A model generated the notes under the pieces. That model saw only the letters and a program-made list of their open reading frames with translations. It was not told where the DNA came from and did not search any database. From assembly GCF_004000785.1 (NCBI RefSeq), contig NZ_BILX01000002.1, positions 62,001 through 126,000 of the forward strand: 64,000 nt of DNA, written 5' to 3'. Positions 1 through 7,450 of the stretch are shown in pieces. The position numbers and the translations under genes were made by a program. Position 1 is the first letter of the stretch. The number at the start of each line of letters is the position of its first letter. Origin of the DNA: Paenibacillus ehimensis NBRC 15659. Lineage in GTDB: Bacteria > Bacillota > Bacilli > Paenibacillales > NBRC-103111.

Positions 1-362
1 CCCGTCAGCTCCGCCTCGACGCCAAGCCGGTGCAGCGCCCGGATCACCGGCTCGGTAAACTTGCGGTAGTTGTGGAAGGACTTGCCGTCATCCTTCGTAA
101 TGAAGCTGAAATTCAGGTTCCCGAGATCGTGGTATACCGCCCCGCCGCCGGACAGACGCCGCACGACATGAATGCCGCGGGATTCGACATATTCCCGGTT
201 AATCTCCTCCGCCGTATTCTGGTTTTTCCCGATAATAATCGACGGCTCGTTGATATAAAACAATAAATAATCATGGTCCGCCGGAAGCTGCTTCAGGGCG
301 TATTCCTCCAGCGCCAGGTTTAATGCGGGATCGGTAATGCCGTTATTGTCAATGAAAAGCAT
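1..362 (-). CDS. lplJ: Lipoate--protein ligase, N-terminal part (cut by window edge)
   Basis: This is the first 120 codons of a lipoate-protein ligase A family protein, which attaches lipoate through a lipoyl-AMP intermediate to lipoyl domains of 2-oxoacid dehydrogenases and GcvH. The N-terminus opens with the family's [13 protein letters not shown] stretch, then IIIGKNQNT (about residues 42-50) and the signature [12 protein letters not shown] (68-79), which forms the lipoyl-AMP site. The downstream NFSFI strand is also typical. The start at 362 is preceded by AGGAGAAGGGGGAG, and a -10 TATAAT lies at 414-419 on the same strand. The C-terminal domain is outside the window. The family call is firm; whether it is the LplJ or an LplA paralogue cannot be decided. 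Confidence 0.88.
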   Translation of the reverse strand, partial: MLFIDNNGITDPALNLALEEYALKQLPADHDYLLFYINEPSIIIGKNQNTAEEINREYVESRGIHVVRRLSGGGAVYHDLGNLNFSFITKDDGKSFHNYRKFTEPVIRALHRLGVEAELT

Positions 363-590
363 GGGCTTCTCCCCCTTCTCCTGTTCGAACGGACAGCTCC
401 CCGTTCCATCTCTATTATAGCAAGGGCCGCGGCCGGGATCGAGCGCCTTGACCGCCGCGGCCCGTGCATGAAAAAGAACGCGCAGGAAAACCTAGATCAG
501 ACGTCCCTCAATATACAGGGACCGAAGCTTGTTGAAGTCCGGGGTTCCCCGGCCGACAAGCTCAAGCATTCTTCCAAAGGAGCTCGCCAG

Positions 591-941
591 ATGAACAAAC
601 CATTCGTATGCGCCGCACTTCTTCTTGCCGTTTCGCTGTCCGCTTGCGGTCAGCCCGCCAAAACGCCGCCTGCGGACCAAGGAGCCGCAACTCCCGCCCC
701 GGGAGGCGGAACCGCTACCGTGGATGCGCAAGCGATTTATAAGCAAAATTGCCTCAGCTGTCACGGCGCCAATTTTGAAGGCGGGGTGGGTCCTAACTTG
801 ACGAAGGTAGGCGGCAAGTACTCCAAGGACCAGATCGCAGCGATCGTCGCCAACGGCAGAGGGGCAATGCCCGGCTTCAAAGGCCGGCTGTCCGATACCG
901 ATACCGGCGCCCTCAGCGATTGGCTCGCCGCCCAGAAATAA
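591..941 (+). CDS. Lipoprotein c-type cytochrome (cytochrome c-551 / CccB type)
   Basis: A 116-residue exported monohaem cytochrome c. It has a signal peptide (about 1-18) ending in a lipobox-like LSAC with Cys19, a Pro/Gly/Ala-rich linker, then the haem-binding CLSCH at 54-58. The MPGF motif near residue 95 supplies the probable axial methionine. This is the layout of membrane-anchored small cytochromes of Bacillota that carry electrons on the outer face of the membrane. An in-frame ATG exists at 468, but the start at 591 is chosen because AAAGGAG lies 8 bases upstream and the signal peptide begins there. It stands alone, with a strong hairpin downstream. No oxidase genes are adjacent, so the electron partner is unknown. 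Confidence 0.88.
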   Translation: MNKPFVCAALLLAVSLSACGQPAKTPPADQGAATPAPGGGTATVDAQAIYKQNCLSCHGANFEGGVGPNLTKVGGKYSKDQIAAIVANGRGAMPGFKGRLSDTDTGALSDWLAAQK

Positions 942-977
942 GGGCTCCCGCTGCGGAACGGTAACCCGTGCCGCTCG

Positions 978-1033
978 AAATCCCCTGAACCGCACGTTGT
1001 GAACGATGCTGCGGCTTTTCAGGGGATTTTTAT
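978..1033 (+). terminator. Intrinsic terminator after cytochrome c gene
   Basis: AATCCCCTGAACCGCA pairs with TGCGG...TTCAGGGGATT. The outer stem is 11 bp without mismatch, with a further 5 bp inside, and the downstream arm runs into a T-rich tail. It separates the cytochrome gene from the riboswitch that follows. Confidence 0.85.
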
Positions 1034-1102
1034 GTAAAATCGTTCCATTCCTTTTCTTGGGCGTTTCTGCTATTCTGTTATTCGATCGGGCTTCCGGCCC
1101 AT

Positions 1103-1142
1103 CCGCGGTTCGAGACCATCCCGCGTTATCAAAACTAAGGGG
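1103..1142 (+). promoter_or_regulatory. PreQ1-I riboswitch
   Basis: The stretch fits the preQ1-I aptamer. P1 is CGCGG (1104-1108) paired with CCGCG (1121-1125), and the loop begins TTCGAGACCATC. It is followed by the A-rich tail TTATCAAAACTAAGG (1126-1140), nearly identical in form to the known queC-type aptamer tails. The ACC in the loop can pair with the terminal GG to close the pseudoknot. That GG is part of the Shine-Dalgarno run AAGGGGG in front of the GTG start at 1152, so ligand binding should hide the ribosome binding site (translational OFF switch). No terminator lies between aptamer and gene, which supports translational control. Confidence 0.87.
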
Positions 1143-1151
1143 GAAACGTAA

Positions 1152-1838
1152 GTGTTTAATTTGGCTTGGGGAATGTTGTTTGTTGTCGTGAATTTTGCTT
1201 TGTTTCTGCTTTGCTATCGTTTTTTCGGGAAGAAAGGACTGTACGCCTGGATCGGCTTCGCCACCGTGCTGGCCAACATCCAAGTCGTCAAAACGATCGA
1301 ACTGCTCGGCATCGTGATGACGCTCGGCAACACCGTCTACACGTCGATCTACATGTCGACGGACCTGCTTAACGAGAAATATGGGACGAAGGAAGCCAAG
1401 CAGGCGGTATGGTTTGGCTTTTTCAGCTTGGTCGCTTCGACGGTGATCATGCAGATGGCGCTCGTGTTCACGCCGCAGGAAAGCGACATCGCGCAGAGCT
1501 CGCTGGAGACGATATTTGGCTTGATGCCGCGACTGGCCGCGGGCAGTCTGTGCGCCTATTTTATCAGCCAGTTCCTCGACGTGCGGGTGTACAGCTACCT
1601 GAAGAAACGGTTTCCCGTGTACAACCAGTTCTGGATCCGGACGAACGGCAGCACGGGACTCAGCCAGCTCGTGGACTCGCTGGTCTTCTGCACCATCGCT
1701 TTCGCCGGAGTGTATACGCTGGACGTCTGGCTGCAAATTTTGCTGACAACCTACTTATTCAAATTCGTCATCTCCGTCGCTTCGACGCCGGTGCTCTATA
1801 TCGCCCGCAGCTTCCGCATCAAGGAAGACGAGGCTTGA
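1152..1838 (+). CDS. yhhQ: Queuosine precursor transporter (YhhQ / VUT family)
   Basis: A 228-residue membrane protein of the YhhQ (COG1738) family, which imports queuosine precursors such as preQ0/preQ1. About six hydrophobic segments are visible. The family blocks FATVLANIQVVKTIELLG (about 36-54) and STDLLNEKYGTKEAKQAVW (about 69-87) are present, as is a later FWIRTNGST...DSLVF segment. It uses a GTG start with AAGGGGG 8 bases upstream. The preQ1-I riboswitch directly in front identifies the substrate class much better than sequence family alone. It is monocistronic: hairpins lie on both sides. Within the window its physiological partner is the tRNA-Asp/gluQ pair at 7632-8872. Confidence 0.93.
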   Translation: MFNLAWGMLFVVVNFALFLLCYRFFGKKGLYAWIGFATVLANIQVVKTIELLGIVMTLGNTVYTSIYMSTDLLNEKYGTKEAKQAVWFGFFSLVASTVIMQMALVFTPQESDIAQSSLETIFGLMPRLAAGSLCAYFISQFLDVRVYSYLKKRFPVYNQFWIRTNGSTGLSQLVDSLVFCTIAFAGVYTLDVWLQILLTTYLFKFVISVASTPVLYIARSFRIKEDEA

Positions 1839-1850
1839 GTTAGATGTAAA

Positions 1851-1890
1851 AAGGCGCTTCCGTTCGTATATTGAGCGGGAGCGCCTCTGT
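1851..1890 (+). terminator. Probable terminator after yhhQ
   Basis: AGGCGCTTCCG pairs with CGGGAGCGCCT, an 11-bp arm with one G-T wobble. The following T-run is broken (CTGTCGTTT), so efficiency is uncertain. Confidence 0.6.
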
Positions 1891-2500
1891 CGTTTAAGGG
1901 GCCATGCTGCGTCCTTCGTCCGTATTGTTACCAATGCGAAGATATGGTATGAGTTTCATATGCGATAGCGTTTATATCGCGCATGGAGGCAATGCATCCA
2001 ACGCCTCGGGAGCCAGGGTGAAGGACGGTAAAACCAACCACAGGACAAACCGGTATCGCGGAGATTCGAGAAATCCGAGGGTTACGCCCCGGAAGTAATG
2101 GTGGGGTCACCGGCATGCATGTAGCCGTCGACCGTCGACATGATTTTGGCAAGATGCCAAAATACGATTTCAAAAGAATACACACGATTCGTGTGCCCTT
2201 TTGAAGGATCCGTTCACTTCTCGAATCTCGCTGCCCGTTTGTCTTTTTTGATGAAAAAAAGATAGGCTCAAGTGGCGGTGGATCGAGAGGCAAGGTGGCC
2301 CTCGGGTCACCGCCCTCTGTTTTTTCAGAGGGACTGCTTGCTGTTTTGCCACTATGAAAAAAGAGGTAGCCGAGACCATGAGCTGCATGATTAAGGTGAA
2401 TGTTTTTGGACTTTTTATAATTGATATTCGGTTGAAAAAAATAAGGCTGACTTACTCCATCCATGCACGGTGATTTTAACGTGTATGGATTTTTTTGATC
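1891..2500. other. Gene-free, hairpin-dense interval
   Basis: I find no convincing gene in this roughly 600-base stretch. The reading frames of 60-180 codons lack ribosome binding sites and recognisable motifs. It does contain a string of perfect short inverted repeats. TTTTGGC/GCCAAAA lies at 2144-2162. A nested hairpin lies at 2169-2206, with outer TTCAAAAG/CTTTTGAA and inner CACACGA/TCGTGTG. CCCTCTG/CAGAGGG lies at 2313-2332. A terminator lies at 2459-2496. It could be a structured non-coding RNA or the remains of a small element; neither is proven. Confidence 0.5.
2459..2496 (+). terminator. Intrinsic terminator with no assigned upstream gene
   Basis: ATCCATGCACG pairs with CGTGTATGGAT (11 bp, one wobble) and is followed immediately by TTTTTT. 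It is a textbook plus-strand terminator, but no plus-strand gene precedes it since yhhQ, which has its own hairpin 600 bases earlier. This suggests a short unannotated transcript in 1891-2458 or a barrier ahead of the MFS promoter. Confidence 0.75.
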
Positions 2501-2538
2501 CAGCTCTTCAAAAAAACTTTAAAACTAACCATTGAATC

Positions 2539-2556
2539 CTGACATCCAGTTGTCAG
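2539..2556. promoter_or_regulatory. Inverted repeat upstream of MFS pump (candidate operator)
   Basis: CTGACA-TCCAGT-TGTCAG is a perfect 6-6-6 dyad just upstream of the efflux gene, near the likely promoter (a TATAGT lies at 2568-2573). The size fits a TetR- or MarR-type operator. It differs from the GTTAG-N6-CTAAC operator found at the TetR gene in this locus, so the regulator is not identified. Confidence 0.45.
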
Positions 2557-2621
2557 TTAGACTAAGGTATAGTATGTCTATAAAGCTTAAAACATTTCAT
2601 ATCGGAGGTAGACATCGACTC

Positions 2622-4145
2622 ATGAGCAAAACAAGCAACAAAACCGGGATGGTCCTAGCGGGGCTGCTTCTCGCGATCCTGATGGCCTCGATGGACAATA
2701 CCATCATGGCGACCGCGATCGGAACGATCGTCGGGGAGCTCGGCGGGCTGGATAAATTCGTCTGGGCGACCTCCGCCTACATGGTGGCGGAAATGGCAGG
2801 GATGCCGATCTTCGGCAAGCTTTCCGATATGTATGGACGCAAACGATTTTTCGTCTTCGGGATCATCGTCTTTATGCTCGGCTCCGTTCTCTGCGGAACG
2901 GCGACTTCGATCGTGCAATTAAGCATCTATCGCGCGATTCAAGGGATTGGCGGCGGGGCCTTGGTGCCAATTGCCTTTACGATCATGTTCGACACGGTTA
3001 CGCCGGAGAACCGGGGGAAGCTCGGCGGGCTATTCGGCGCGGTGTTCGGCATGTCCAGCATTTTCGGTCCGCTGCTCGGGGCTTACATTACCGATTACAT
3101 CCACTGGAGCTGGATCTTCTATATCAACCTGCCGCTCGGGTTAATCTCCTTCGTCATGATCGCGTTCTTCTATAAAGAGTCGCAGCAGCATGCCAAACAG
3201 CGGATCGACTGGTGGGGTGCCACGACGCTGGTCGGAGCGGTCGTCTGCCTCATGTTCGCGATGGAGCTCGGCGGCAAGCAGTATGCCTGGGGCTCGATTC
3301 AAATTCTGGGCTTGTTCGCCGGATTTGCGGTTCTTGCCCTGCTGTTCCTGTTCGTCGAAAAGCGTGCCGAAGAGCCGATCATTTCGTTCGGCATGTTCCG
3401 GAACCGTCTCTACGCCACAAGCAATGCGGTTGCGATCTTAAGCGGGGCGGCGTTCATTACGGCTTCTGTGTACATTCCGATCTTCATTCAAGGCGTGCTC
3501 GGCGGAACGGCCACTAATTCCGGCCTGATGCTGCTGCCGATGATGCTCAGCTCGGTCGTTACGGCGACCTTGGGCGGGTTCTTGATGACGAAGATGCCGT
3601 TCCGGTCAATCATGATTCCGACGCTGGCCTTGCTTGTGCTGGGTCTCGCTCTTCTTACGACCTTGACGCCGGAATCGCCGCGTTTTATCGTCACGCTGTA
3701 TATGATCTTGACGGGCCTCGGGATCGGAGCTTCCTTTTCCGTGCTCAGCAACGCGGCGATCCATTCGTTCCCGGCCAGCCAGCGTGGGGCGGCGACGTCT
3801 ACGCTCAATTTCCTTCGTTCGCTCGGCATGACGCTCGGCATCACGCTGTTCGGCATCATCCAAAGCCATGCGCTGACCCGGAAGCTGACGGATTCCTTTA
3901 CGGGGAGCGGTCAAGCCGCCGTCCCGCAGGGCGTCGACTTCAGCGACCCGCATGCGCTGCTGGACCCGGCTACCCGCGCCCAGATCCCTCCGCAAGCGCT
4001 GGGCACGATCGCGGAAGGTCTCTCCTCCTCCGTCGTCCTGACATTTGCCTGGAGCCTGATCCCGGCAGGCTTGGCGCTGGTGGCAGCCTTCGCGATGAGC
4101 AAGGAGAAGCTGGACCCGGCCGCCGAAGCGGCGGCTTCCCACTGA
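2622..4145 (+). CDS. MFS multidrug exporter, 14-TM DHA2 (EmrB/QacA-like)
   Basis: A 507-residue proton-antiport drug exporter of the DHA2 branch. Motif A appears as GKLSDMYGRKR after the second membrane segment. The antiporter motif C is in the fifth segment as GAVFGMSSIFGPLLGAYIT. The count of hydrophobic segments and the length suit a 14-TM pump. An in-frame upstream ATG at 2532 would lie inside the promoter region, so the ATG at 2622 is preferred; GGAGGT precedes it with a rather long 12-base gap. It converges with the quinone reductase at a shared hairpin. Substrate cannot be predicted. The nearby TetR at 4831 may regulate it, but the shared operator motif is not present upstream here. 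Confidence 0.9.
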   Translation: MSKTSNKTGMVLAGLLLAILMASMDNTIMATAIGTIVGELGGLDKFVWATSAYMVAEMAGMPIFGKLSDMYGRKRFFVFGIIVFMLGSVLCGTATSIVQLSIYRAIQGIGGGALVPIAFTIMFDTVTPENRGKLGGLFGAVFGMSSIFGPLLGAYITDYIHWSWIFYINLPLGLISFVMIAFFYKESQQHAKQRIDWWGATTLVGAVVCLMFAMELGGKQYAWGSIQILGLFAGFAVLALLFLFVEKRAEEPIISFGMFRNRLYATSNAVAILSGAAFITASVYIPIFIQGVLGGTATNSGLMLLPMMLSSVVTATLGGFLMTKMPFRSIMIPTLALLVLGLALLTTLTPESPRFIVTLYMILTGLGIGASFSVLSNAAIHSFPASQRGAATSTLNFLRSLGMTLGITLFGIIQSHALTRKLTDSFTGSGQAAVPQGVDFSDPHALLDPATRAQIPPQALGTIAEGLSSSVVLTFAWSLIPAGLALVAAFAMSKEKLDPAAEAAASH

Positions 4146-4152
4146 GATGTAC

Positions 4153-4190
4153 AAGAAGCCTGTGTCCCCTTACGGAGGCACAGGCTTCTT
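4153..4190. terminator. Hairpin between convergent genes
   Basis: AAGAAGCCTGTG and CACAGGCTTCTT form a perfect 12-bp stem between the MFS gene (+) and the quinone reductase gene (-). Long T-runs are absent on both sides, so it is a weak or structural bidirectional terminator. Confidence 0.65.
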
Positions 4191-4194
4191 GTGG

Positions 4195-4773
4195 CTACGC
4201 CAAAGCTTGTCCCAGACGGTTCACTTTCACCAGCCAACGCTCCCGCTCCGGGTCCGTCAATTTGCCGACTTGCCCGATGGAGGTGACCTTGACGGGCCGG
4301 ATACCGCAGAACTGCAGCGTGGACACCTTCATCATCCGATGTCCCGGCTGGCCTTGCGCGAGCCGGTAATACCAGACCGGCGCATCCATCGTCACGATCA
4401 GCCGCGCCGTCCTGCCTTTGAGCAGCTGATCGGGCAGCGAGGAACCTTTCTTGTATTTAAAAGCGTACCCCGGTAAGAAGACGCGGTCGAGAAAGCCCTT
4501 CAGCAGCGCTGGCGGACCGCCCCACCAGATCGGATACGTAAAGACCAGATGCTCCGCCCAGCGGATGAACTCCTGCGCCTTGACCAGATCGTCCTCCAGC
4601 GGAAGCTTATGCTTGTACCCGCCCGACAGATTCGGGTTAAATTCGAGCTCCGCCAGACGAAGCACCCGAACCTCGGCACCGGAGGCCGCAGCCCCCTGCG
4701 CATAAGCATCTCCGAGGGCCCATCCGTAGCTGTGCTCCACCGGATTTCCTTGCACGATCAAAACTTTCTTCAT
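4195..4773 (-). CDS. NAD(P)H dehydrogenase (quinone), flavodoxin-2 fold
   Basis: A 192-residue FMN/FAD-binding oxidoreductase of the MdaB/YwrO/KefF type (Flavodoxin_2), which reduces quinones or electrophiles by two electrons. It opens with MKKVLIVQGNPVEHSYGWAL, the beta-strand and phosphate-loop of this fold. The family signature FTYPIWWGGPPALLKGFLDRVFLPGYAF is at about residues 78-105. AAGGAG lies upstream of the ATG. The promoter region contains GTTAGCATTCACTAAC (4794-4809), the same operator that overlaps the promoter of the neighbouring TetR gene. It is therefore probably repressed by that regulator and induced by an electrophile, quinone or drug. Confidence 0.88.
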   Translation of the reverse strand: MKKVLIVQGNPVEHSYGWALGDAYAQGAAASGAEVRVLRLAELEFNPNLSGGYKHKLPLEDDLVKAQEFIRWAEHLVFTYPIWWGGPPALLKGFLDRVFLPGYAFKYKKGSSLPDQLLKGRTARLIVTMDAPVWYYRLAQGQPGHRMMKVSTLQFCGIRPVKVTSIGQVGKLTDPERERWLVKVNRLGQALA

Positions 4774-4793
4774 GACTGAACCCGCTCCTTTTG

Positions 4794-4809
4794 GTTAGCA
4801 TTCACTAAC
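4794..4809. promoter_or_regulatory. TetR operator copy 1 (quinone reductase promoter)
   Basis: GTTAGCATTCACTAAC has perfect arms GTTAG/CTAAC with a 6-base spacer. The same 16-mer, differing at one arm position, lies at 5422-5437 in the promoter of the adjacent TetR gene. Two copies at two promoters in one locus make a real operator very likely. Confidence 0.75.
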
Positions 4810-4830
4810 TTTGTATGTAAAAAGAATAGG

Positions 4831-5412
4831 TCAAAGCTGACCTAATAAATGGGAAAACCTTTGCTTCACTTCCGCTGCCAGCGGCTCCAGACGGGCCGGG
4901 AGCTCCCCGTGCAGGCTGGAGACCGCCATTTGGTTGAATGCGCCGATGATCAGCACGGCAGACAACCGGGCATCCTGCTCGGGAAGCTCTCCACGCTCGA
5001 TGCCTTGCTCGATCAGTGCAACGAGGGCGTCGGACGGCTGTCTCGCCTCGCCGCGGCTGGCTTCCACGAAAATTTCGTGCTGCTGGGCAAGCAGCAGCAT
5101 GCCGTACTGATCCTCATCGTGCATGCGCAGCACTTCGTCGATCAAGCGATGGAACCGGCTGCGGAACGTCCCCGGCTGCCCGGCCATATAGTCGATCAAA
5201 CGCGTATAGCTGGCGCAGTAATGGGTGAACGCTTCGAGCGCCATCGCCTGCTTGCTTTTAAAATGCTTGTAAATAGCGGCATCCGTGACGCCCGCCGCAT
5301 CCCCGATCTCTTTGACGGAAATGCCGTCGATCCCTTTGATGGCGAACAGACGCATGGCCGCCTGCAAAATGTCCTTTTTCTTGCTATCGATATGCGCTTT
5401 CTTCATCATCAT
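4831..5412 (-). CDS. TetR-family transcriptional repressor
   Basis: A 193-residue TetR protein. The N-terminal helix-turn-helix (about residues 10-55) reads KKDILQAAMRLFAIKGIDGISVKEIGDAAGVTDAAIYKHFKSKQAM. The rest is an all-helical ligand domain. Four in-frame ATGs are clustered at 5418, 5412, 5409 and 5406. I choose 5412 because a promoter (TTGCAT 5442-5447, 17-bp spacer, TACAAT 5419-5424) predicts transcription to start on the A of that ATG, making the mRNA leaderless. No Shine-Dalgarno is visible. Its operator sits between -35 and -10, implying autorepression, and a second copy controls the quinone reductase downstream in the same orientation. Confidence 0.9.
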   Translation of the reverse strand: MMMKKAHIDSKKKDILQAAMRLFAIKGIDGISVKEIGDAAGVTDAAIYKHFKSKQAMALEAFTHYCASYTRLIDYMAGQPGTFRSRFHRLIDEVLRMHDEDQYGMLLLAQQHEIFVEASRGEARQPSDALVALIEQGIERGELPEQDARLSAVLIIGAFNQMAVSSLHGELPARLEPLAAEVKQRFSHLLGQL

Positions 5413-5418
5413 GATCAT

Positions 5419-5447
5419 ATTGTAAGTGAATGCTAACCAAAATGCAA
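5419..5447 (-). promoter_or_regulatory. TetR promoter with embedded operator copy 2
   Basis: Minus-strand -35 TTGCAT (5447-5442), exact 17-bp spacer and -10 TACAAT (5424-5419). The operator GTTAGCATTCACTTAC (5437-5422) fills the spacer and enters the -10. Bound repressor would exclude RNA polymerase. Confidence 0.75.
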
Positions 5448-5492
5448 GAACAACCATGGGACAACGATAATAACGGCGTATCCCAAGCGACA

Positions 5493-5532
5493 GTAAATAA
5501 AAGAGGGCACCCGACAGACAGGGCACCCTCTC
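5493..5532 (-). terminator. Terminator of the NDH-2 operon
   Basis: On the minus strand AGAGGGTGCCC...GGGTGCCCTCT forms a 6+3 bp stem with a 2-base internal mismatch, followed by TTTTATTT. It lies right after the NDH-2 stop codon. Confidence 0.8.
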
Positions 5533-5540
5533 GTTAAAAA

Positions 5541-6719
5541 TTAATAAGCCAGTGTAAACAGACCGTTGATATGGGTCAAATAGCGCATGTTGCTTGCTTC
5601 CTTCATCAGCGAAGCCGGAAGGCCTTTGAGGCGCGTTTGGTTACCGCCGATGGTGCCGATCGCATCCTTGCGGCCAAGGCTCGCCAGCGTACCGGAGAAT
5701 ACCGGCGTGAACGTATCCATCGGCGCGTTGTTGAAGTAAGCGAAAATGTTATGTCCGATCGTCTCGCCCATTTGCCAAGCCAACTGCGCCGTCGGCGGGT
5801 ATGGACGTCCTTCGCTGCCCATGACGACCGCGCTGTCGCCGGCGAGGAAGATGTCTTTGTGGGACGTGGATTGCAAGGTCTCCGTGACCGTTGCGCGGCC
5901 GCGGTTGACTTCGATACCGCAGTTGGCTACGACGGAGTTGCCTTGTACGCCGCCGGTCCATACGAGCGTGTTCGTCTCGATGGAGCTGCCGTCCTTCAGG
6001 AATACCGTATTCTCCTGCATTTCCGTAATCGCAACGCCGGTCAGGAACTTCACGCCGCGCTTCTCAAGGCTCGTTTGCGCACGCTCGACAAGCTCCTGTG
6101 CGAAGCCGGCCAGAATGGACGGACCCGCTTCCACCGTATAGAGGGAAATATCGTTAAAGTCGACGCCTTTGCTGCGGCAAAGCTTAGGCAGCATGTCCGC
6201 AAATTCGCCGACAAGCTCGATGCCGGTCAATCCGCCGCCACCGACAACGAACGTCGCGTCGGCTTTGTTTTTCGTACGGCTGTACTCGTCGATGCGAGCT
6301 TCCACGTGCGCGCGAAGGCGGTTGGCGTCGTTCACGGATTTCAGAACGAAGCTGTGCTCCTTCAGACCCGGGATGCCGAAGAACGCCGTTTCGCTTCCGA
6401 GAGCAATAACGAGCACATCGTAATCGTACGTTTTGCCGCTGGCCATCAGAACTTCCTTCTGGTCCGGGCGAATCTCTTCGACTGTGTCGATCTGAAGATT
6501 GACATTTTTACCGCGCAAGAGCTTTTCCAGCGGCAGCGCAACCGCTTTCTCCGCCAGGTTGCCCGCAGCAAGCCGGTGCAGCTCCGTAATAATCTGATGC
6601 GTCGGATAACGATTGACGACCGTAATCGTCGCTTCTTCCGCCGTCATGTACTTCCGAGCCGTCAAGGCGCTCAGCAACCCGCCGTAGCCGCCGCCCAGGA
6701 TCAAAATATGCTTAGCCAT
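5541..6719 (-). CDS. Type II NADH dehydrogenase (NDH-2 family)
   Basis: A 392-residue FAD-dependent pyridine nucleotide oxidoreductase that passes electrons from NADH to menaquinone without pumping protons. The FAD dinucleotide fold is at the N-terminus (ILGGGYGGLLSALTARK, about 6-22). The NADH fold is central (VVGGGGLTGIELVGEFADM, about 157-176), and the FAD-closing FLAGDSAVV lies near 292-300. YPPTAQLAWQMGETIGHNI is the characteristic NDH-2 segment. It lies 32 bases downstream of the DUF1641 gene and ends at a strong terminator, so the two form one operon. NDH-2 paralogues (YumB/YutJ-like) are common; which one this is cannot be told by eye. Confidence 0.92.
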   Translation of the reverse strand: MAKHILILGGGYGGLLSALTARKYMTAEEATITVVNRYPTHQIITELHRLAAGNLAEKAVALPLEKLLRGKNVNLQIDTVEEIRPDQKEVLMASGKTYDYDVLVIALGSETAFFGIPGLKEHSFVLKSVNDANRLRAHVEARIDEYSRTKNKADATFVVGGGGLTGIELVGEFADMLPKLCRSKGVDFNDISLYTVEAGPSILAGFAQELVERAQTSLEKRGVKFLTGVAITEMQENTVFLKDGSSIETNTLVWTGGVQGNSVVANCGIEVNRGRATVTETLQSTSHKDIFLAGDSAVVMGSEGRPYPPTAQLAWQMGETIGHNIFAYFNNAPMDTFTPVFSGTLASLGRKDAIGTIGGNQTRLKGLPASLMKEASNMRYLTHINGLFTLAY

Positions 6720-6751
6720 ACTGCTTCCTCCGCTCCTTGATTCAAGTTCCT

Positions 6752-7189
6752 TTATTGTTGACGCTGCTGTTGGCGCTCAGCCAAGACATCCAAGAATGCC
6801 TGAGAAAAACGGAACATCTTTTGTACTTGCGGGTCTTTCAGCATTTTGAGCAAACCGAACAGACCGATCGTCGTAGATTCGTCTTGCGCACGGTCATTGG
6901 CTTCGATCGCCGCAGACGCCAAATTTTTGGCCGTGTCCTGAATCGGCTTCACGAATTCTTCGACGCCGCCTTTGATATCTTCGATAAATACGCGGTCCGT
7001 GGCCACATTTTGCACCAAATCGTACGTTTTGGTGAGAATGGTCACCATTTCCGCCAGCTTCGGCAAATTCTCGACCAACACCGTTAAAGATTCCTGCACC
7101 TCGGGCTTCATCAACTGATCAAGCACATCCAAGGATTCCCGGGTGGGCTCGGCTGCAACTACCGCTTGTTGAGTGGATGCTACTGACAT
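6752..7189 (-). CDS. DUF1641 family protein (YrhD-like)
   Basis: A 145-residue soluble protein with the DUF1641 pattern. An amphipathic N-terminal half carries LMKPEVQESLTVLVENLPKLAEMVTILTK, followed by a core with FVKPIQDTAKNL and the conserved FGLLKMLKDPQVQKMFRF near the C-terminus. The tail is Gln/Arg-rich. Proteins of this family are found beside formate dehydrogenase or NDH-2 genes. Here it is first in an operon with NDH-2, which suggests an accessory or membrane-docking role, but no biochemical function is established. GAGGACGTTCTCTA supplies the ribosome binding region. Confidence 0.85.
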   Translation of the reverse strand: MSVASTQQAVVAAEPTRESLDVLDQLMKPEVQESLTVLVENLPKLAEMVTILTKTYDLVQNVATDRVFIEDIKGGVEEFVKPIQDTAKNLASAAIEANDRAQDESTTIGLFGLLKMLKDPQVQKMFRFSQAFLDVLAERQQQRQQ

Positions 7190-7385
7190 TAGAGAACGTC
7201 CTCCTTTACTTTGGAATAGAAGTCCGTTAATTGTGTCGACACCTGGTCAGCAAGGCAAACATCATGTTTTTTCTCGAAAATACAGGAAGCGAGGAGAAGC
7301 CATTCGGAGGCTTCCCCTCAGCTTGTTACAATTTTCACATTTTCGGGAGCATGATCAGGTCGAAACGGAACCCTATATACTTTAG

Positions 7386-7450
7386 ATTATACCTCCGAAG
7401 AGCGGAGACGTGGAAAAACAATATTCGACAATTGTGAACATTTTGTGACC
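7386..7450 (-). promoter_or_regulatory. Promoter region of DUF1641-NDH-2 operon with TTGTGA direct repeats
   Basis: A minus-strand TATAAT (7391-7386) is the likely -10; the -35 is poor. Further upstream on the plus strand lie TTGTGAAC (7432-7439) and TTTTGTGACC (7441-7450), with TTGTGA repeated one helical turn apart. This resembles ResD sites (TTTGTGAAT) more than the palindromic Rex or Fnr sites. A poor -35 with upstream boxes fits an activated promoter. The rest of the roughly 440 bases before the tRNA holds nothing I recognise. Confidence 0.4.

Noticed and set aside
492-1736. A 414-codon open frame opposite the cytochrome and yhhQ genes
   Set aside because: It would run through a terminator and a riboswitch and covers two real genes; composition is that of antisense DNA.
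1928-2464. A 178-codon open frame on the minus strand of the hairpin-rich interval
   Set aside because: No ribosome binding site, no recognisable motif, and it crosses several perfect hairpins, which suits a non-coding region better.
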